DNA from: Hirundichthys speculiger | Lineage: Eukaryota > Chordata > Actinopteri > Beloniformes > Exocoetidae | Assembly (NCBI GenBank): GCA_018398805.1 | Contig: JAGFBZ010002310.1 | Coordinates: forward strand, 223,973-287,972 | Direction: 5' to 3' | Length of the DNA stretch: 64,000 bases | Shown here: one piece after another, positions 33,459-45,311 of the stretch | Position numbering within the stretch: position 1 is the first letter of the stretch | Layout of the letters: every line of letters begins with the position of its first letter | Notes under the pieces: model-generated | The model's input: only the letters and a program-made list of their open reading frames with translations | What the model was told of the DNA's origin: nothing | Databases searched by the model: none | Position numbers and translations under genes: made by a program

Positions 33459-34735
33459 AACCCTGATTCCAAAGAAGAAATAAATAAAAAAAAAATAAAA
33501 ACAGACTGCAATGATATTCAAATAGATATCCTAATAGAACATGAAGAACATGTGAGATGTGGGTACTGAGACATTTAATCATTTCATGGAAAATATGAGC
33601 TCATTTTGGACTTTGATGGCAGCGACACGTCTCAGAAAAGTTGTAACAGGTTGTAACAATCAAAAACATCAATCAAAAACTAATAATTAACAGGTCAGTA
33701 ACATGACTGGATATTAAAGGATCATTTCAGGGAGGCAGAACCTCAGAATGTCAAAGACGTTAAAGATCCACCACCTACAGTCCATGACATCGTCAGCAGA
33801 TTCAGAGAATCAGGAGGAGTCTCTGTGTTCAGGGGACCAGGTCTGGACTGGACCAGGCTGAAGGTCTGAACTGGACCAGGCTGAAGGTCTGGACTGGACC
33901 AGGCTGAAGGTCTGAACTGGACCAGGCTGAAGGTCTGAACTGGATGACGGAGATCTTCAGGTCCTCAGGCAGCACTGCAGTAAAACCAGACCTGATTGTC
34001 TCCTGGACATCACTGATGGACTCAGGAACACTTCCAGAAATCAACGCAGTTCAGCTACAATCCACTGATGCAGGTTAAAGCTGGACCACCAGAGAAGAAG
34101 ACACATGTGGACACCATCCAGAAACACCAGCGTCTTCTCTGGACCAAAGTATCATCTAAGATGGTTGAATGAATGAAAACTGTTCTGAGGTCAGATGGAG
34201 AAACCATAGATGTGTCCTGCAGACTGAAGATCTGAGGAACCATCCAGCTGTTATCAGACAGTTCAACAGCTGCATCACTGATGGTCTGAGGAGGTCACAT
34301 TAGTGTCTATGGCAGCTGGAACATCTGGAACATCTGGAACAGCTCCATCAATACTGAAGAGAACATGGAGGCTTCAGAGCAACATCTGCTTCCATCCAGA
34401 CGATGCTGAACCACAGACTGGATCATCACAGCAGCAGGACTTCACAGGAGAAGAGTCCAGGACCTGAACTGGTCTGGTCAGTCCAGCTAGAACCCTGCAT
34501 CAGACCAGACTGGGACAACATTCATGTCCTTAAACTCCAACAACTGGTCTCCCAGATGTTTACAGACAGATGTTAAAAGAAGAGGAGATGCTACATGATA
34601 AACATCACCCTGTTCCAACTTCTTAGAGACGTCTAAATATATATTACCATTTCTGCAAAACGGTCAAATGTCTCAGTTTCAACATCTGACATGTTCTTTA
34701 TGTTCTATTAGGAATAAAATATGAGTTTATAAGAA
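33459..34735. mobile_element. Family A DNA-transposon-like repeat, near full length
   Basis: Starts with acaaccctgattccaaag and ends with aataaaatatgagtttat. In between are the catttcatggaaaatatgag, gatccaccacctacagtcc, gtctatggcagctggaac and gaagagaacatggagg blocks shared with 1755-2205. About 1.28 kb, no intact frame. The internal section from 33830 has become a minisatellite. The family is abundant in fish; I leave its superfamily open. Confidence 0.7.
33836..33944. repeat. 23-bp minisatellite inside the family A element
   Basis: About five copies of a unit with ctggaccaggctgaaggtct, differing in tctgga versus tctgaa. Confidence 0.88.
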
Positions 34736-34798
34736 TGGTCAGTGAGAGTGTTTGCTTTATCTTTATTGATTTGGCAGAAATAAAAAAACTTGAAATTG

Positions 34799-34878
<80 letters not shown>
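34799..34878. repeat. (AT)n microsatellite
   Basis: About 40 uninterrupted AT units. Long Ile/Tyr frames over it are artefacts. Confidence 0.97.
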
Positions 34879-34880
<2 letters not shown>

Positions 34881-35384
34881 ATAAGGCTAAAGAGGCCCAA
34901 CAATGTTTCATAATTCTTCCTCATGGCTCTCAACATTAACAAAGATAGATTTATGTAGAATAAATATAAAATGAACACATTCCAGTAAAATCTGGTGATA
35001 GCACAGCCTGATGTTATTTATTTATTGCACTTGTATCTAGAACACTAAAACCCTTTCCCATTTTTCATATTTCACTTCACAATCTCATAAGAACTTGAAA
35101 TATTATGGAAACATAAAAAGTTGAATGATGAGCTGTTTTGTGTTGGGGATGACCGATTAGCTAATAATCTATATCACGGTCAATAAATTCGCAACGAGAG
35201 GTTGTCGGTGTTTGTTTCCTTTGAAAAGAATTCCCTAAAGGCAGCGTCTCGTAGCCATTAAAGGAAGTGCAGGGAATTCTTATGTAACCATCACGTACGT
35301 TGAATCTATCAGCACATGTAGGAAAAGAAAAATCCTTTACCTCGCTGAGAAGACTTCAGTTTTACAAATGAGAGTGGTCTATTG

Positions 35385-36035
35385 GGCTGTAGCGATACAC
35401 TGATACCGATACGATACACGATATTCAGCTCACGATATGATATTTATCGATATTCATCTTAAGATACATTTACATCATTTTCTGAAAGATTTTAAAGGGA
35501 CAAAGTGATTTTGGTGACATCTTGTGAGTGTTCCAATGACTTTGTTTGAATTAATTGAACTGAAAGCATCAATTACACATTATATGGCTGACAGGCAGCT
35601 TGCAAATGCTGGACAAAATGAATAAAAGATGTGTTGAGAAAAATAGCTTTATTTATTTAAACAGTGCAAATTGTTGCTTGCAAGCTTTTAAAGGTAAGGG
35701 CACAATGGAGAGTTGAAGTACAGCAAAAGGCCTTCTTTGGCAGCTTTTTTGGCTTGATACTGAACATATGAGGTAGCCGCTAGCCATTTTAGCCACCAGG
35801 TTAAGTAAAAACGAACCACGGCAGCCAATAATTCAAGTCCATTGGAGCAACATTTAAGCAACCTTTGGAGCAACCTTAAAACTGCACTCATCTCAGCAGA
35901 GTAGCTGGTGGACTTAACGGCTCTTCCTGCTAAGTGCTGGACATGGGTGATGTGAAAGAATATCGATACCCGAAGCTGAAAAATCGATACTCTCTGTATA
36001 TCGATATATATCGCAGAATCGATAAAATCGCTCAG
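35385..36035. mobile_element. Non-autonomous hAT-like element
   Basis: The left end ttgggctgtagcgatac and right end aatcgctcagctctag form diverged inverted repeats, each followed by many cgata words. The AT-rich interior has no coding. No clear target duplication, so borders are good to about 10 bp. Confidence 0.6.
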
Positions 36036-36509
36036 CTCTAGAGGTGTGTGGAAGGCCGACTGGTTGTGTCTCCCTCTGCTGTGGGTTGTTTCTTACCTGC
36101 TTATGACGTCAGCTTGCTTTCCAGATGTTGTAGTCCGCCGTGCTGAGGTTAAGTCAAGAAATGTGTGTGAAGCTGGTGAGATTTGCTGCACGTGTTTGTG
36201 CTGCTGCCTGTAAAGATAAATGAGCGGAGGCCGTCCTGCGTCCGTCTTTAACCTCAGGACTCGCTTCATTACGTGTCGACAGGATGCAGCCGTTATGAAC
36301 TGCTGCCAATTAAATCCGGGTTACTGAGTTCAAATGAAGCAGCAAAGTGTGAAATCAGACACACTAACTATCACGAAGCCAACGTTGACTGTATGTGTCT
36401 TCTTCTCTTTAATACTCTGTACCTGACAGCCTTTTCTAGCTTTTTTCACTTTTAATTATGTAACTGATCAGCCGGTTTAGTTGGCTTTGGCAGGACAATT
36501 TTTCTCTAA

Positions 36510-37290
36510 AGTTACCATTTGAGCTCCATCTCTTTATGTCGACACAAAGAGATTTGATTCATGTAAAATTCACGTAATTCCATGCAGATCCAGATGTGAC
36601 TTTCACATAGTGATGATGACTGTAAACCAGAGCAGCAAAGGTAGTAAATAAGCAAAATTCCAAAATTCTGTCCAACTCTCACTGAAAATGAGTCCGAATT
36701 ACAACCATCAATGTGGACCAAACTCCCACTCAATCTGTACAGGGACTGGCAACGGGTCCAGCACCCCAGACTCCTGGAGTACCCCCCACAGGACCCCCCG
36801 AGGGACACAGTCAAATGTCTTCTCCAAGGCCACAAAACACATGTGGACTGGTTGGGCAAATTCCCATGTTCCCTCCAGGACACTAGTGAGGGTCTAGAGC
36901 TGGTCCAGTGTTTCACGACCAGGACAGAACCCACATTGTTCCTCCTGAATCTGGGATTCGATGATCAATCAGACTCTTCTCCATCAGACCTGCATAGACC
37001 CGACCAGGGAGGCTGAGGAGCATGATTCCGCTGTAACTGGAACACACCCTCCGGTCCCCCTTCTTAAAAAGGGGAACCACCAACCCGGTCTGCCAATCCA
37101 GAGGTACTGCCCCTGATTTCCATGCGATGTTGCAGAGACGTATCAAGCAAGACAGTCCTACAACATCCAGAACCTTCAAGAACTCAGGGCGGACCTCATC
37201 CACCCCTGGAGTCCTAACTACCTCAGCGACCTCAGCTCCAGTAATGGACGAGTCCACCTCCAAGTCCACAGGCTCAGCATCCTCCATGGA
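36510..37290 (-). pseudogene. LINE reverse-transcriptase remnant 1
   Basis: Read on the minus strand from about 37290: TPGVDEVRPEFLKVLDVVGL, CNIAWKSGAVPLDWQTG, VVPLFKKGDRRVCSSYSGI, LLSLPGRVYAGLMEKSL. These are the fingers/palm blocks 0-2 of a teleost non-LTR reverse transcriptase. After a frameshift near 36910 they continue as VHMCFVALEKTFDCVPRGVL (usual AFDRVPRG) and finally SDSFSVRVG. The catalytic FADD block is not reached. Truncated and shifted, so inactive. Confidence 0.87.
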
Positions 37291-37800
37291 CACTTTTACA
37301 CTTTTACTGTTTGTGTAGAAATATCTTATACAATTAAAAATAGAATAATTTAGTATCATACCAATGAAGCAAAAATGTGGAGTTAAGCAGGTAAACCAAG
37401 TGGACCTGTTCCTGACTGAACACAGACGAGCCATGAACCCAGCTCCAGGGAAAGCCTGGCAAGACACGTTACAGGTTTTATTGGACCAACTGGTGCAGAG
37501 TTTGAGGCGAGGTACTCTCCTCTGTCCACGGTCATAAGTGAAGACTGCTGAGATACCTGCAAACTGAGAAACAGCTACAGATGAGAGGATGCTGTGCTGC
37601 ATGGTTGCTAACGTGCTTGGCAGTGTGGAGCACAGTGGAGTAGTGACTGCAGCTGCTGCATCTATGTGTGTCAGAACTCCCTGAGCTCCAGTGCCAAGCT
37701 CAACAAAAATGAAACCAGTTGATGAACCGGGGAGGAGTTGAAGAACTTAACTAATAATAAGAAAAAGCTCTGCTGAGGGAGGGAATTCGGGATAGTTCAA
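37291..37800 (+). other. scube1 intron 3 segment between LINE remnants
   Basis: Nothing recognised; perhaps flanking LINE sequence too diverged to read. Confidence 0.35.
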
Positions 37801-38830
37801 GTGAAAACAAGAAAACTGCAGGGACAGTAGCAGAAAAAAGATGGCAGGCAAAATCCAACCAAAATGGAATTGAAGAGGTACAAAGAATATTCTATGGCAG
37901 AAGAGAGCCGGTACGACGGGTCATAATCCCAGCTATCTAAGAATGGGTACAAACCATGATAACCTTATCACAAGACCAACTGAGATGTATATCTGGAGCC
38001 CTCATGACCTCCTACCAAGGCGTCTGAAAGTCTACTAGAACATATGAACACCACACCTACAGCAATGATCCTGGAGATGTTTGCCTTGCAAAGATGCTTC
38101 TGTGAGCAGCACAACCACTGCAGAACCTAAAACTAGACAAGAAATAAAAAGTAAACCAGATGTTCCCCAGTGAGCCATTCAAAGTGTACTCTCAGTGCCA
38201 TGGTAATAGAATGACCCGGCCAAAGACTCGACCTGATACGATTCAAGACTGGAAAAGAACCGAGGAGAAAGAGGCATCACTCAGTGCCCCATGACTACTG
38301 GATACAGCTACTGGAGAGCTACCACAGAAATATCCTAGAACAGGAACCAGTGACGATCACAATACCAGACATCCAAGAAGAGTCTCAAGTGTGAAGAGCC
38401 GAACAGCAGCAGGCCTTGACGTGAGACACACCTATTGGCTAAAAAAGAAACTGCAGTCCAACTGCAGCACAGATGAACCAGTTACTGATAAATGGGACCA
38501 ACCCAAGGTGGTAAAGCTAAGGATGGACTGTCTTCGCCATGATCCATCCCCATCAATTCCACCTGACTGCCTCTCTCTGCACAACTTGGAAACATCTGTA
38601 AGGCTTCACAGTGGCCAGGATGAGCAGGCACATGACTCGAGACACAGCAAGTCCCTGAATGGAAGTAACTCCAGAGTATCCAGCGACCGGCCGGCAAAAC
38701 AGTTGTTTGAGACTGTGAGATCAGACACGTCATCCCAAAGACTGCTTCACTTCAGAGCCGACACCTGGAGCCAAACATCAGCCACATCCTCTACATGGAT
38801 CGAATCAAGGATGGAGACCACTCAACACTT
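37800..38830 (+). pseudogene. LINE reverse-transcriptase remnant 2 (different clade)
   Basis: On the plus strand, across shifting frames, 38391 onward reads RTAAGLDVRHTYWLKK, then a CTTWKHL...VARMSRHM segment, matching the AAGPDxIxxYWLKKL and CLxTxWKLLxGIxxxKMxxHM blocks of a teleost LINE reverse transcriptase distinct from remnant 1. Upstream (about 37880-38380) the related N-terminal region is present but heavily mutated. Confidence 0.7.
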
Positions 38831-38879
38831 GAAATGTGTTTTAACAAGTGCACATGACAAACAGACCACAGTTGGTGAG

Positions 38880-39560
38880 ACTGAACGGTTGAGAGTCTGA
38901 GCAGGTGGTCTGGAGCACCACAGGGAACTGTACTCTCACCACTCCTCTTCATTCTGTTCACCTCAGACCTCCAGAACCAGTCGGAGTCCTGACACCTGCA
39001 GAAATACTCAGATGACCCTGCAGTTGTGGTGGACCAGAGACTGAGGACAGAGAACTGCTGGACCACTTTGGGCCGTGGTGTGGGAACAATCATCTCATCT
39101 TAAATGTCAACTAGACGAAAGAGATGATTGTGGATTTTAGGAGGACCAGGAACAAGTCAAACAGCATTTCCATCATGGAGAAGAAGTGGAGGTGGTGGAG
39201 TAGAAATACCTCAGTGTTTACCTGGACAACAGACTGGACAGACACTGATGCTGTTGATGAGAAGGACAGAGCAGACTTTACTCCTGGAGGAAGCTGAGGT
39301 CCTTCAGTGTTTCAGCCAGATGTTCAGATCTTCTATCAGTCTGTTGTGGAGAGTTGAGTCCTCTCTGCAGTCATCTGTTGGAGGAGCAGCATCAGATCTA
39401 GAGACTTAAAGATCTGGACAAACTGATGAAGAAGACTGGCTCTGATCTGGAGGTGATGGAGCATCATCATCAAATGAAGAGCAGACTGAGCATCTTCTTC
39501 ACAACACAGTTATTCAACAACAAAATAAAAAGATTATTCCCATCAACCATCAAATGCATT
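38880..39560 (+). pseudogene. LINE reverse-transcriptase remnant 3 (Rex1/L2-like)
   Basis: Frames read STGAPQGTVLSPLLFILFTS, then a YSDDPAVV box at the catalytic position (usual FADDT), then MIVDFRRTRNKSNSISIM, VFTWTTDWTDTDAVDEK, and CSHLLEEQHQ. Order and motifs are those of a Rex1/L2-like LINE. The same family as 27295-27710. Multiple stops, 5' truncated. Confidence 0.85.
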
Positions 39561-39639
39561 AAAACTAGAAAGGTGCCAAAATGGGACGAAAAGTGAGCTT
39601 CTGTGACACTGCATCACATTTTGACAGGTGACAAACCTG

Positions 39640-39830
39640 AAAGTGACTTATTTACTGAGGTAACAGTAAACGGTGGAGCTTTCATTGGAGTAAAGGCTTT
39701 GTGTCGTGAGACCAGCGTCTTCTGAATCAGTAGGAGTTCACATAATCGTTTCAAAACCGGAGGAGAAGCCCCAAATGCAGCGGTTACGCCCGGTTTGGAC
39801 CAGTGCTGTTTTCACAGCACTTGGGATTCC
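39640..39830. repeat. Interspersed repeat fragment (family E), copy 1
   Basis: The stretch gccccaaatgcagcggttac followed by ccggtttggaccagtgctg recurs at 56590-56940, there in both orientations. Confidence 0.5.
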
Positions 39831-42779
39831 TGTTTTTTTCGTGCTGGACTAATCTCACAGAAACCCTCTATGGTTAATTAATGAAGCTGCAGAAACATTT
39901 AGTGAAGGTGTATTTTAGTGCGTACAGGTTCAGGCTGTGATTGAGCTCTTAAAACTGCGGTAGGTAAAGTAAGGCATGTGTCCACATCTGGCAGAAATGC
40001 ACTGGCACCATGGCATCTCTTCAAAAGACGTCATGTGTCACGCAGTGATAAAAGCGCGGCATTCGCCAGCGCTCCTCAGTGATCTCTCTGCTCCGACGAG
40101 CTGACGTCTCTGCGTTTGATGGGATCATTTGTGCCTGACAGATCATATGCTCCTGGTTAGCTCGGGAGGGACGGCGGCTCAGAGGGCGACAAGTTCTGCG
40201 CAGATGGCTGGCTGTCTCAGAAGTGGCAACAACGCCAGCATCGTTCTGGAAGAAGTTCAGAGGTTTTTTAAGCTTTAAAGCCATGGGGGGGTGGCGGGGC
40301 GAGGCTGCCGCCCTGTTCTGGTGCCGTAAAACTATAGACAGAAGCAAAAAACACAGATATTCGTGTTAAAATGAAAGTGATGAAGGTACAGATGCCGGAA
40401 AATGCTGAAGAACTGAAAAGGATTTGTCGTTTTTCATCGTATCCTCAGCTGCAGAGTGACTGGAAGTTCACCCAGCTGCCTCCTGAACTCTGTCCGACAG
40501 ACTCGTGCTTCTCCACCACTGCATTCCTTGCAGGAACATTGTCTGGTACCGCAGACTCTCCACACAGAGCAGCATCAGTTTTGGTTCCTAGATGGCGGGA
40601 GGGAGCGGTGAAATCCTGTCAAGGACCTCAACGCGCCCGACCTGCAGACGCTCCATCTCTGTCGCTCAACGCTTGTTAGTTGACGAAATCAGAAACTAAG
40701 AGCAAGGCTTTTCATCTGTCAGTTTGATTGGCGCCTGAGAGTCGTGGGTTGTCATTTTCATTTTTATGAAGGTTCCCCTCCAGAGGTTCGTGTGCCCAAA
40801 CACCTGAAGCTCAACCAAACTGTATTTAGGATGCCGGTGACGGTAGACTACAACCCAGCAGTAGTAAAGGGTTACCCTGGGAGCAGAGAGTGCCTGAAGG
40901 ACCACCCATCCAGTCAGTGTCAGGAAAGGAAATAGCTGCACTTTCCCTTCACAATATTAATCTGGAAGCAGGACTTGTTTTTTTGAAGCTGCACTCGGTG
41001 AGAAAGTAAGAACGGCGCCACCTGATGCTTAAACCGCTGTTGTCTGGTGCACAACAAGACAACGGATCCAAGTGGACCAACAAACTCTGCAGAAGAAGGG
41101 CTTAAAGAGTCGGGAATCAATGGAGCGGTCGAAACCAGACTTCAACCCGGTTTTACTGCTGTGGCGAGGCTTTGTGTAAACAAATCCCTGCAAACCTCAA
41201 CTTTGGCAGAGGACGAACTGGCGGGGGACAAAAGGACACGCAACGCTGCAGGGCGTTCCTGTTGCACTGATTTATGGGGATTGTACTGTCATCAGGCACT
41301 CATAATGGCCTTTGATACATGGAAACCACATAAACAGAACTTTGAGAGGCCGTCAGCCTTTCGACAGTCAGATGTTTGAGCTCTTTGTCTTCATTTGTCT
41401 GCCTTTAGTTGTCTGTCAGCAACGACCACAGTGTTTGTTCAAAGATCTTACTCTGAAATGTCAAATTCAGCCGGAGATTTACCCCCCCCCAGATGAGAAC
41501 TCACTTCAAAGCATCGTTGCTTACATCGCCTCTCTCTGCACTCGCACACAACAGCTTTATATTGGCGGGAAGAGCCTCAGCGTTTTAACGGCGTTTTAAC
41601 GTTGCACGTCAGCGCTTGAGTCAGCTGTGATGCATTTAAAGGCAGTAAACATTTAAATCCGTGTCTGTTAGAAATACCTGCCCCGCTCTCGGATTTAACA
41701 ACTGCAGATGCTACGTAGATCCCGAAGCGCGCAGGTCCGCCGGGTCGTCGACTTGTTAAGTTCTCGCTCATTTTTATTTCTCATTCTTCTCTCTCATGCA
41801 ACGGGAACAAAATCTCGAAACAAAACTATAACAACGTTGCGGCTTTTAATAGACGTTCAGAAACCTCAGGAGCTCGTAGCGCTCCGACGGAGCTTCGGAT
41901 GACAAATTATACTGGAAAATTGCAGACATGGGTTCGCGTGAGCGTGCAGGAAGTTGCTACATCGTCGTGCAGATGCACTGTGTCAACAAGTCGGGGCACT
42001 AACTGATTTAAGATTGCTTAATTGTGCTCTGATTAAAGAGTGGTTCACTTTGGTTCCTTTCTTCCTTTTGATTCTGACTTTATTTATTTGGTTTTGGCGT
42101 GGACACAGCTGGGCCCAATGTGCCGATGGTTCAGTGCCCTCTGTGAATGTCTGCCAGGCCTGTGCGAGTTTATTTTCCTTCCCTCTGACCTGTCTTTTTC
42201 ATTTCATGTGGAGATTTAGCTGCACAGCACGGGCAGTCTGGCGTGTCACAGGCGGGACGTTTGGGACAAGAGACTGGTCAGGGGAATGAAAAAGCTCTCA
42301 TGCTGACAAAATTAGTCCATTTTTAAATCGTTATTTTCATTGATGATGAAACATCTTCTCTCCCTAAAAGGTTGCAGGGTGTAAAGTTGGTGTAGTTGTG
42401 TCTCTTCTACCTTCAGATGCTTCGGTTGAAACTTCCAAAGGACCACGATGACCTTTGTTCATCGTTGGCAGCGACCAGCTGGAAATTACAGATTATTTCA
42501 TCCACCTGCTGCAGCCTGAAGCTGAAATACACAAGTCAAAGCGTGACGTGACAAAACAGAACCGGCGCTGTTCAGGGTCGATGCTTCAACGTCAGGTTTG
42601 CACCGGACCTGCAGGAGCGCTCTGAGGGTCGCATCCGGGGCTTTGAGGGCGGGACGGTGGAGCAGTTTACGCGTCACACAGGTTCTCTGGGTAATTATGC
42701 ACCGGTCTGATAAGTAATTAGCAGCTTAACAAGGACGACTTTTTTCTGCGGCGCTTTGTGAAACGGGCTCATTAAACTT
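39831..42779 (+). other. scube1 intron 3 segment
   Basis: About 2.9 kb without a gene or repeat I can support. GC-richer patches at 40020-40330 and 40500-40670 are candidates for conserved non-coding elements only by composition. A C run lies at 41480-41490. Confidence 0.4.
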
Positions 42780-43183
42780 CACTGGAAAAAAGGCCACTCA
42801 AAAAATAAGTAAAAAAAAACTTAATACAAGATATTTTTGCTTGTAATAAGCAAAAAAATCTGCCAATGGAACAAGTGAAAATTCGCTTAATAAGATTTCA
42901 TGAAATAAGACATTATATTTAGCTCTTGAAATTAGCTTAAAAATCTTATGACATGTCAAGTCAAGTCAAAAAAACTTGTTTCATCTGAGATATGACTCAA
43001 AACAAGATGTTTTCAAGACTATTTCACTTAACAAGATATTCAAGATGCACTGTCTAAAAACAAATTCCTATATCTCACTGAAATGTTACTCTTTAGGTGA
43101 TTTTGTCTTATATTAAGTGTGATGAGATATTTTGACTAGAAATTAGAAAAATACACTTGGTAAGATTTTGAGTTTTTGCAGTG
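42780..43183. mobile_element. CACTG...CAGTG TIR element
   Basis: The 404-bp AT-rich block starts CACTGGAAAAA and ends TTTTTGCAGTG, with inverted similarity extending through ctcaaaa. It is flanked by TT on both sides, compatible with a 2-bp target duplication. The interior repeats caagat and taagat words. No coding. Confidence 0.7.
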
Positions 43184-43680
43184 TTGGAGTTAGCAGGAGC
43201 TTTAGGTTTCCTCAGTTTTGCAGGACGTCCCTGTCTGTCCCCTGATGGTATCAAAAATGTTTGACATGTTGTTGCTGCTGGTTGTTCACGTCGCCTCGCT
43301 GTGTTTAGGAGCACTCAGACTTGTGTAATTGTGCTGTTTAAACAACGGCGGTAACCTCAGTACCAGTATAGATGGTACACTGTCGTGTAACTGTGGTAAT
43401 CTGGTAGCAGGCGGTAAAACGGTGAACGTCACTCAGCAGTTGGAAACCAGATTCTTACTGTAATGTTCCTGTTTTTTTTTTTTTTTCATTTTTGACTCCA
43501 CCAAATAGTCTTTTAGTGTTCAAACAGGTAAACTAGGAAAAACGAGCAGCCGTCTCGTTGTTTCTGTGGACAGCTGGCTTTGCCGTGCACGGGTGAGACA
43601 GGACACCTGGAGTACCTGGTTGGACCAGTCTGCTCCTCCTCCTCTGCTCCTCCTCCATTCCCTCCCTCTCCAAGCGCCGT
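43184..43680 (+). other. scube1 intron 3 segment
   Basis: A T run at 43471-43486; otherwise nothing recognised. Confidence 0.35.
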
Positions 43681-43805
43681 TGGAAAGATTAGGGTCCGTG
43701 TACAGAGGCTGCAGTCCTCGACGCAGCGGTCGCGGGTTCGACTCCCGGCCCGTTCTCTCTCTCTTTCCTGTCCTCCTTCATTGTGAATAAAGGCCACTAG
43801 TGCCT
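43680..43805 (+). mobile_element. tRNA-derived SINE-like fragment
   Basis: The segment cgcgggttcgactcccgg contains a perfect Pol III B box (ggttcgactcc). It follows a diverged A-box region and precedes a CT-rich body and gaataaaggccactagtgcc tail. It cannot fold as an intact tRNA, so it is a SINE or tRNA-like fossil and not a tRNA gene. Confidence 0.6.
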
Positions 43806-44522
43806 CAGACGAGCACGTTGAATGCTCCTAATGTAAACCCGAGCGTCTCTCCCTGCCGTAAAGGCGTCAGACGGTCACGGGTCGCAGCTGAAGCAGTCGT
43901 GAATCAGCAGATCCCCTCTGATTACCAGGCTGCTGGACCTGGACCGACCACTCACACTGATTGTGGTTTTGAGCGCTAACTAACATTGCCTAGTTTGTGG
44001 TGCAAACTACATTGTGGTGGTCTACTCCCCCCTTATTTGTTTTTAAAAAGAAAATTACTAACAGCAGCGCTGGAACGAATGTTCAGGGTAAACTCTGAAC
44101 CACTGGTACTACAGAAAACTGCGTTGTAACTCTTGGTTCTTCAGCTCTGAGTCCACCTGAGAGGATGCTGCAGAACTCTGTGTTTGAGGTCTGGAGGCAG
44201 GATCAGGGTTTGGCTCCTGAGCTGAATGGATGGGGGAGAGACAAAGATTGTATTTATCTGTCGAACAACACATTCCATACTCGCTGAAGGATGGGATCAA
44301 GCCAGCACCCCTCCTGGTAGAGGACGGCTGGACACGTCAGTCCATCGACTCCACAACAGGAAGCCTCGGACCCTCCTTCATGTTCCTAACTGGACCTGAA
44401 AGAGAAAGTCTACAACTGTTTTCTTCCTTTTCTTTTCTCTAAAGTCTTTAACCTCTTGTGTTTTTTATATTCATCTAAGAGTGCAGCTATGATTTTTTTT
44501 TATTTTTTCATGAAAAAATCTC
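43806..44522 (+). other. scube1 intron 3 segment
   Basis: Nothing recognised. Confidence 0.35.
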
Positions 44523-44528
44523 CAAACA

Positions 44529-45305
44529 TATGGAGCCCCATTTGAGTCATAATTCAATGAATAAATGAGTCTATTATTATGAAATACAGTCATTTATTAT
44601 TATGAAATATTTCCCATTATTATCATAATGGTTTTGTTTTTCATAAGAATGATTTGTGTGTCAATCACAGCAGAGAGGGCGGAGCCATTTATGTGATTGG
44701 CTGCTCTTTCATTCAGGCATAAGCAACAGAACAATGAATATTGATAGCGGGCGAGAGGTGCAGTGTATATATTCCAGGCCAGTAGGTGGCAGAATGCACC
44801 TCAGTTTACGGTTAAACGTTGACAGCGACTAAGAAACGTAGGTTTCGCGAAATGTAGGGAAAACTTGATTTTGACTACAATGGCGACAGGAGAACTTGAT
44901 GACGTTTTCACGACCCGCTGCTACTCCGAGGGACCTAGGCCAACAGGCTCGATGCGAGTCCCCCACCAACTGCATAGAGAAGGATCAGCCAATGAGCGTG
45001 CAGGTCAACCACTGGTCCCGCCCAGTGGCAAAATGTCATTATTATGTAAACGCTCATACTTATGAAAAACAAAGCCATTATGTAAAAGCTCATTCCTAGA
45101 TAAAAATTCTGAAATAAACTATTATGCATTGAACTAAGATTAAATAATAATAAAAATATATTTCATAATATGAAATTAAATTTTTTTTCATAATAATGGG
45201 AAACATTTCATAATAATGGATACGTATGTCATAATAATAAACGCCTGTATTTCATAATAATAGACTCATTTATTCATTGAATTATGACCCAAACGGGGCT
45301 CCATA
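44529..45305. mobile_element. Long-TIR element with attattatgaaat subterminal repeats
   Basis: A 777-bp element whose ends (TATGGAGCCCC...) are inverted repeats of about 60 bp with only two mismatches, with weaker similarity to about 100 bp. It is flanked by the 6-bp direct repeat caaaca (44523-44528 and 45306-45311). Subterminal zones are built of repeated attattatgaaat words. The non-repetitive core (44680-45060) contains a CTCF consensus match and an ATG-led frame at 44865 that reads through a polar segment but shows no known domain. Superfamily not assigned. Confidence 0.88.
44779..44793 (+). promoter_or_regulatory. CTCF consensus match inside a TIR element
   Basis: ccagtaggtggcaga fits CCASYAGRKGGCRSY except that the last base is A instead of C or T. 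Carried by the long-TIR element at 44529-45305. Confidence 0.4.
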
Positions 45306-45311
45306 CAAACA

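Noticed and set aside
34708..34978. Ile/Tyr-rich reading frames (also at 56460-56722)
   Set aside because: They are translations of (AT)n microsatellites.
43714..43745. Possible tRNA gene
   Set aside because: A B box is present but no cloverleaf or intact A box fits; read as a SINE-like fragment.
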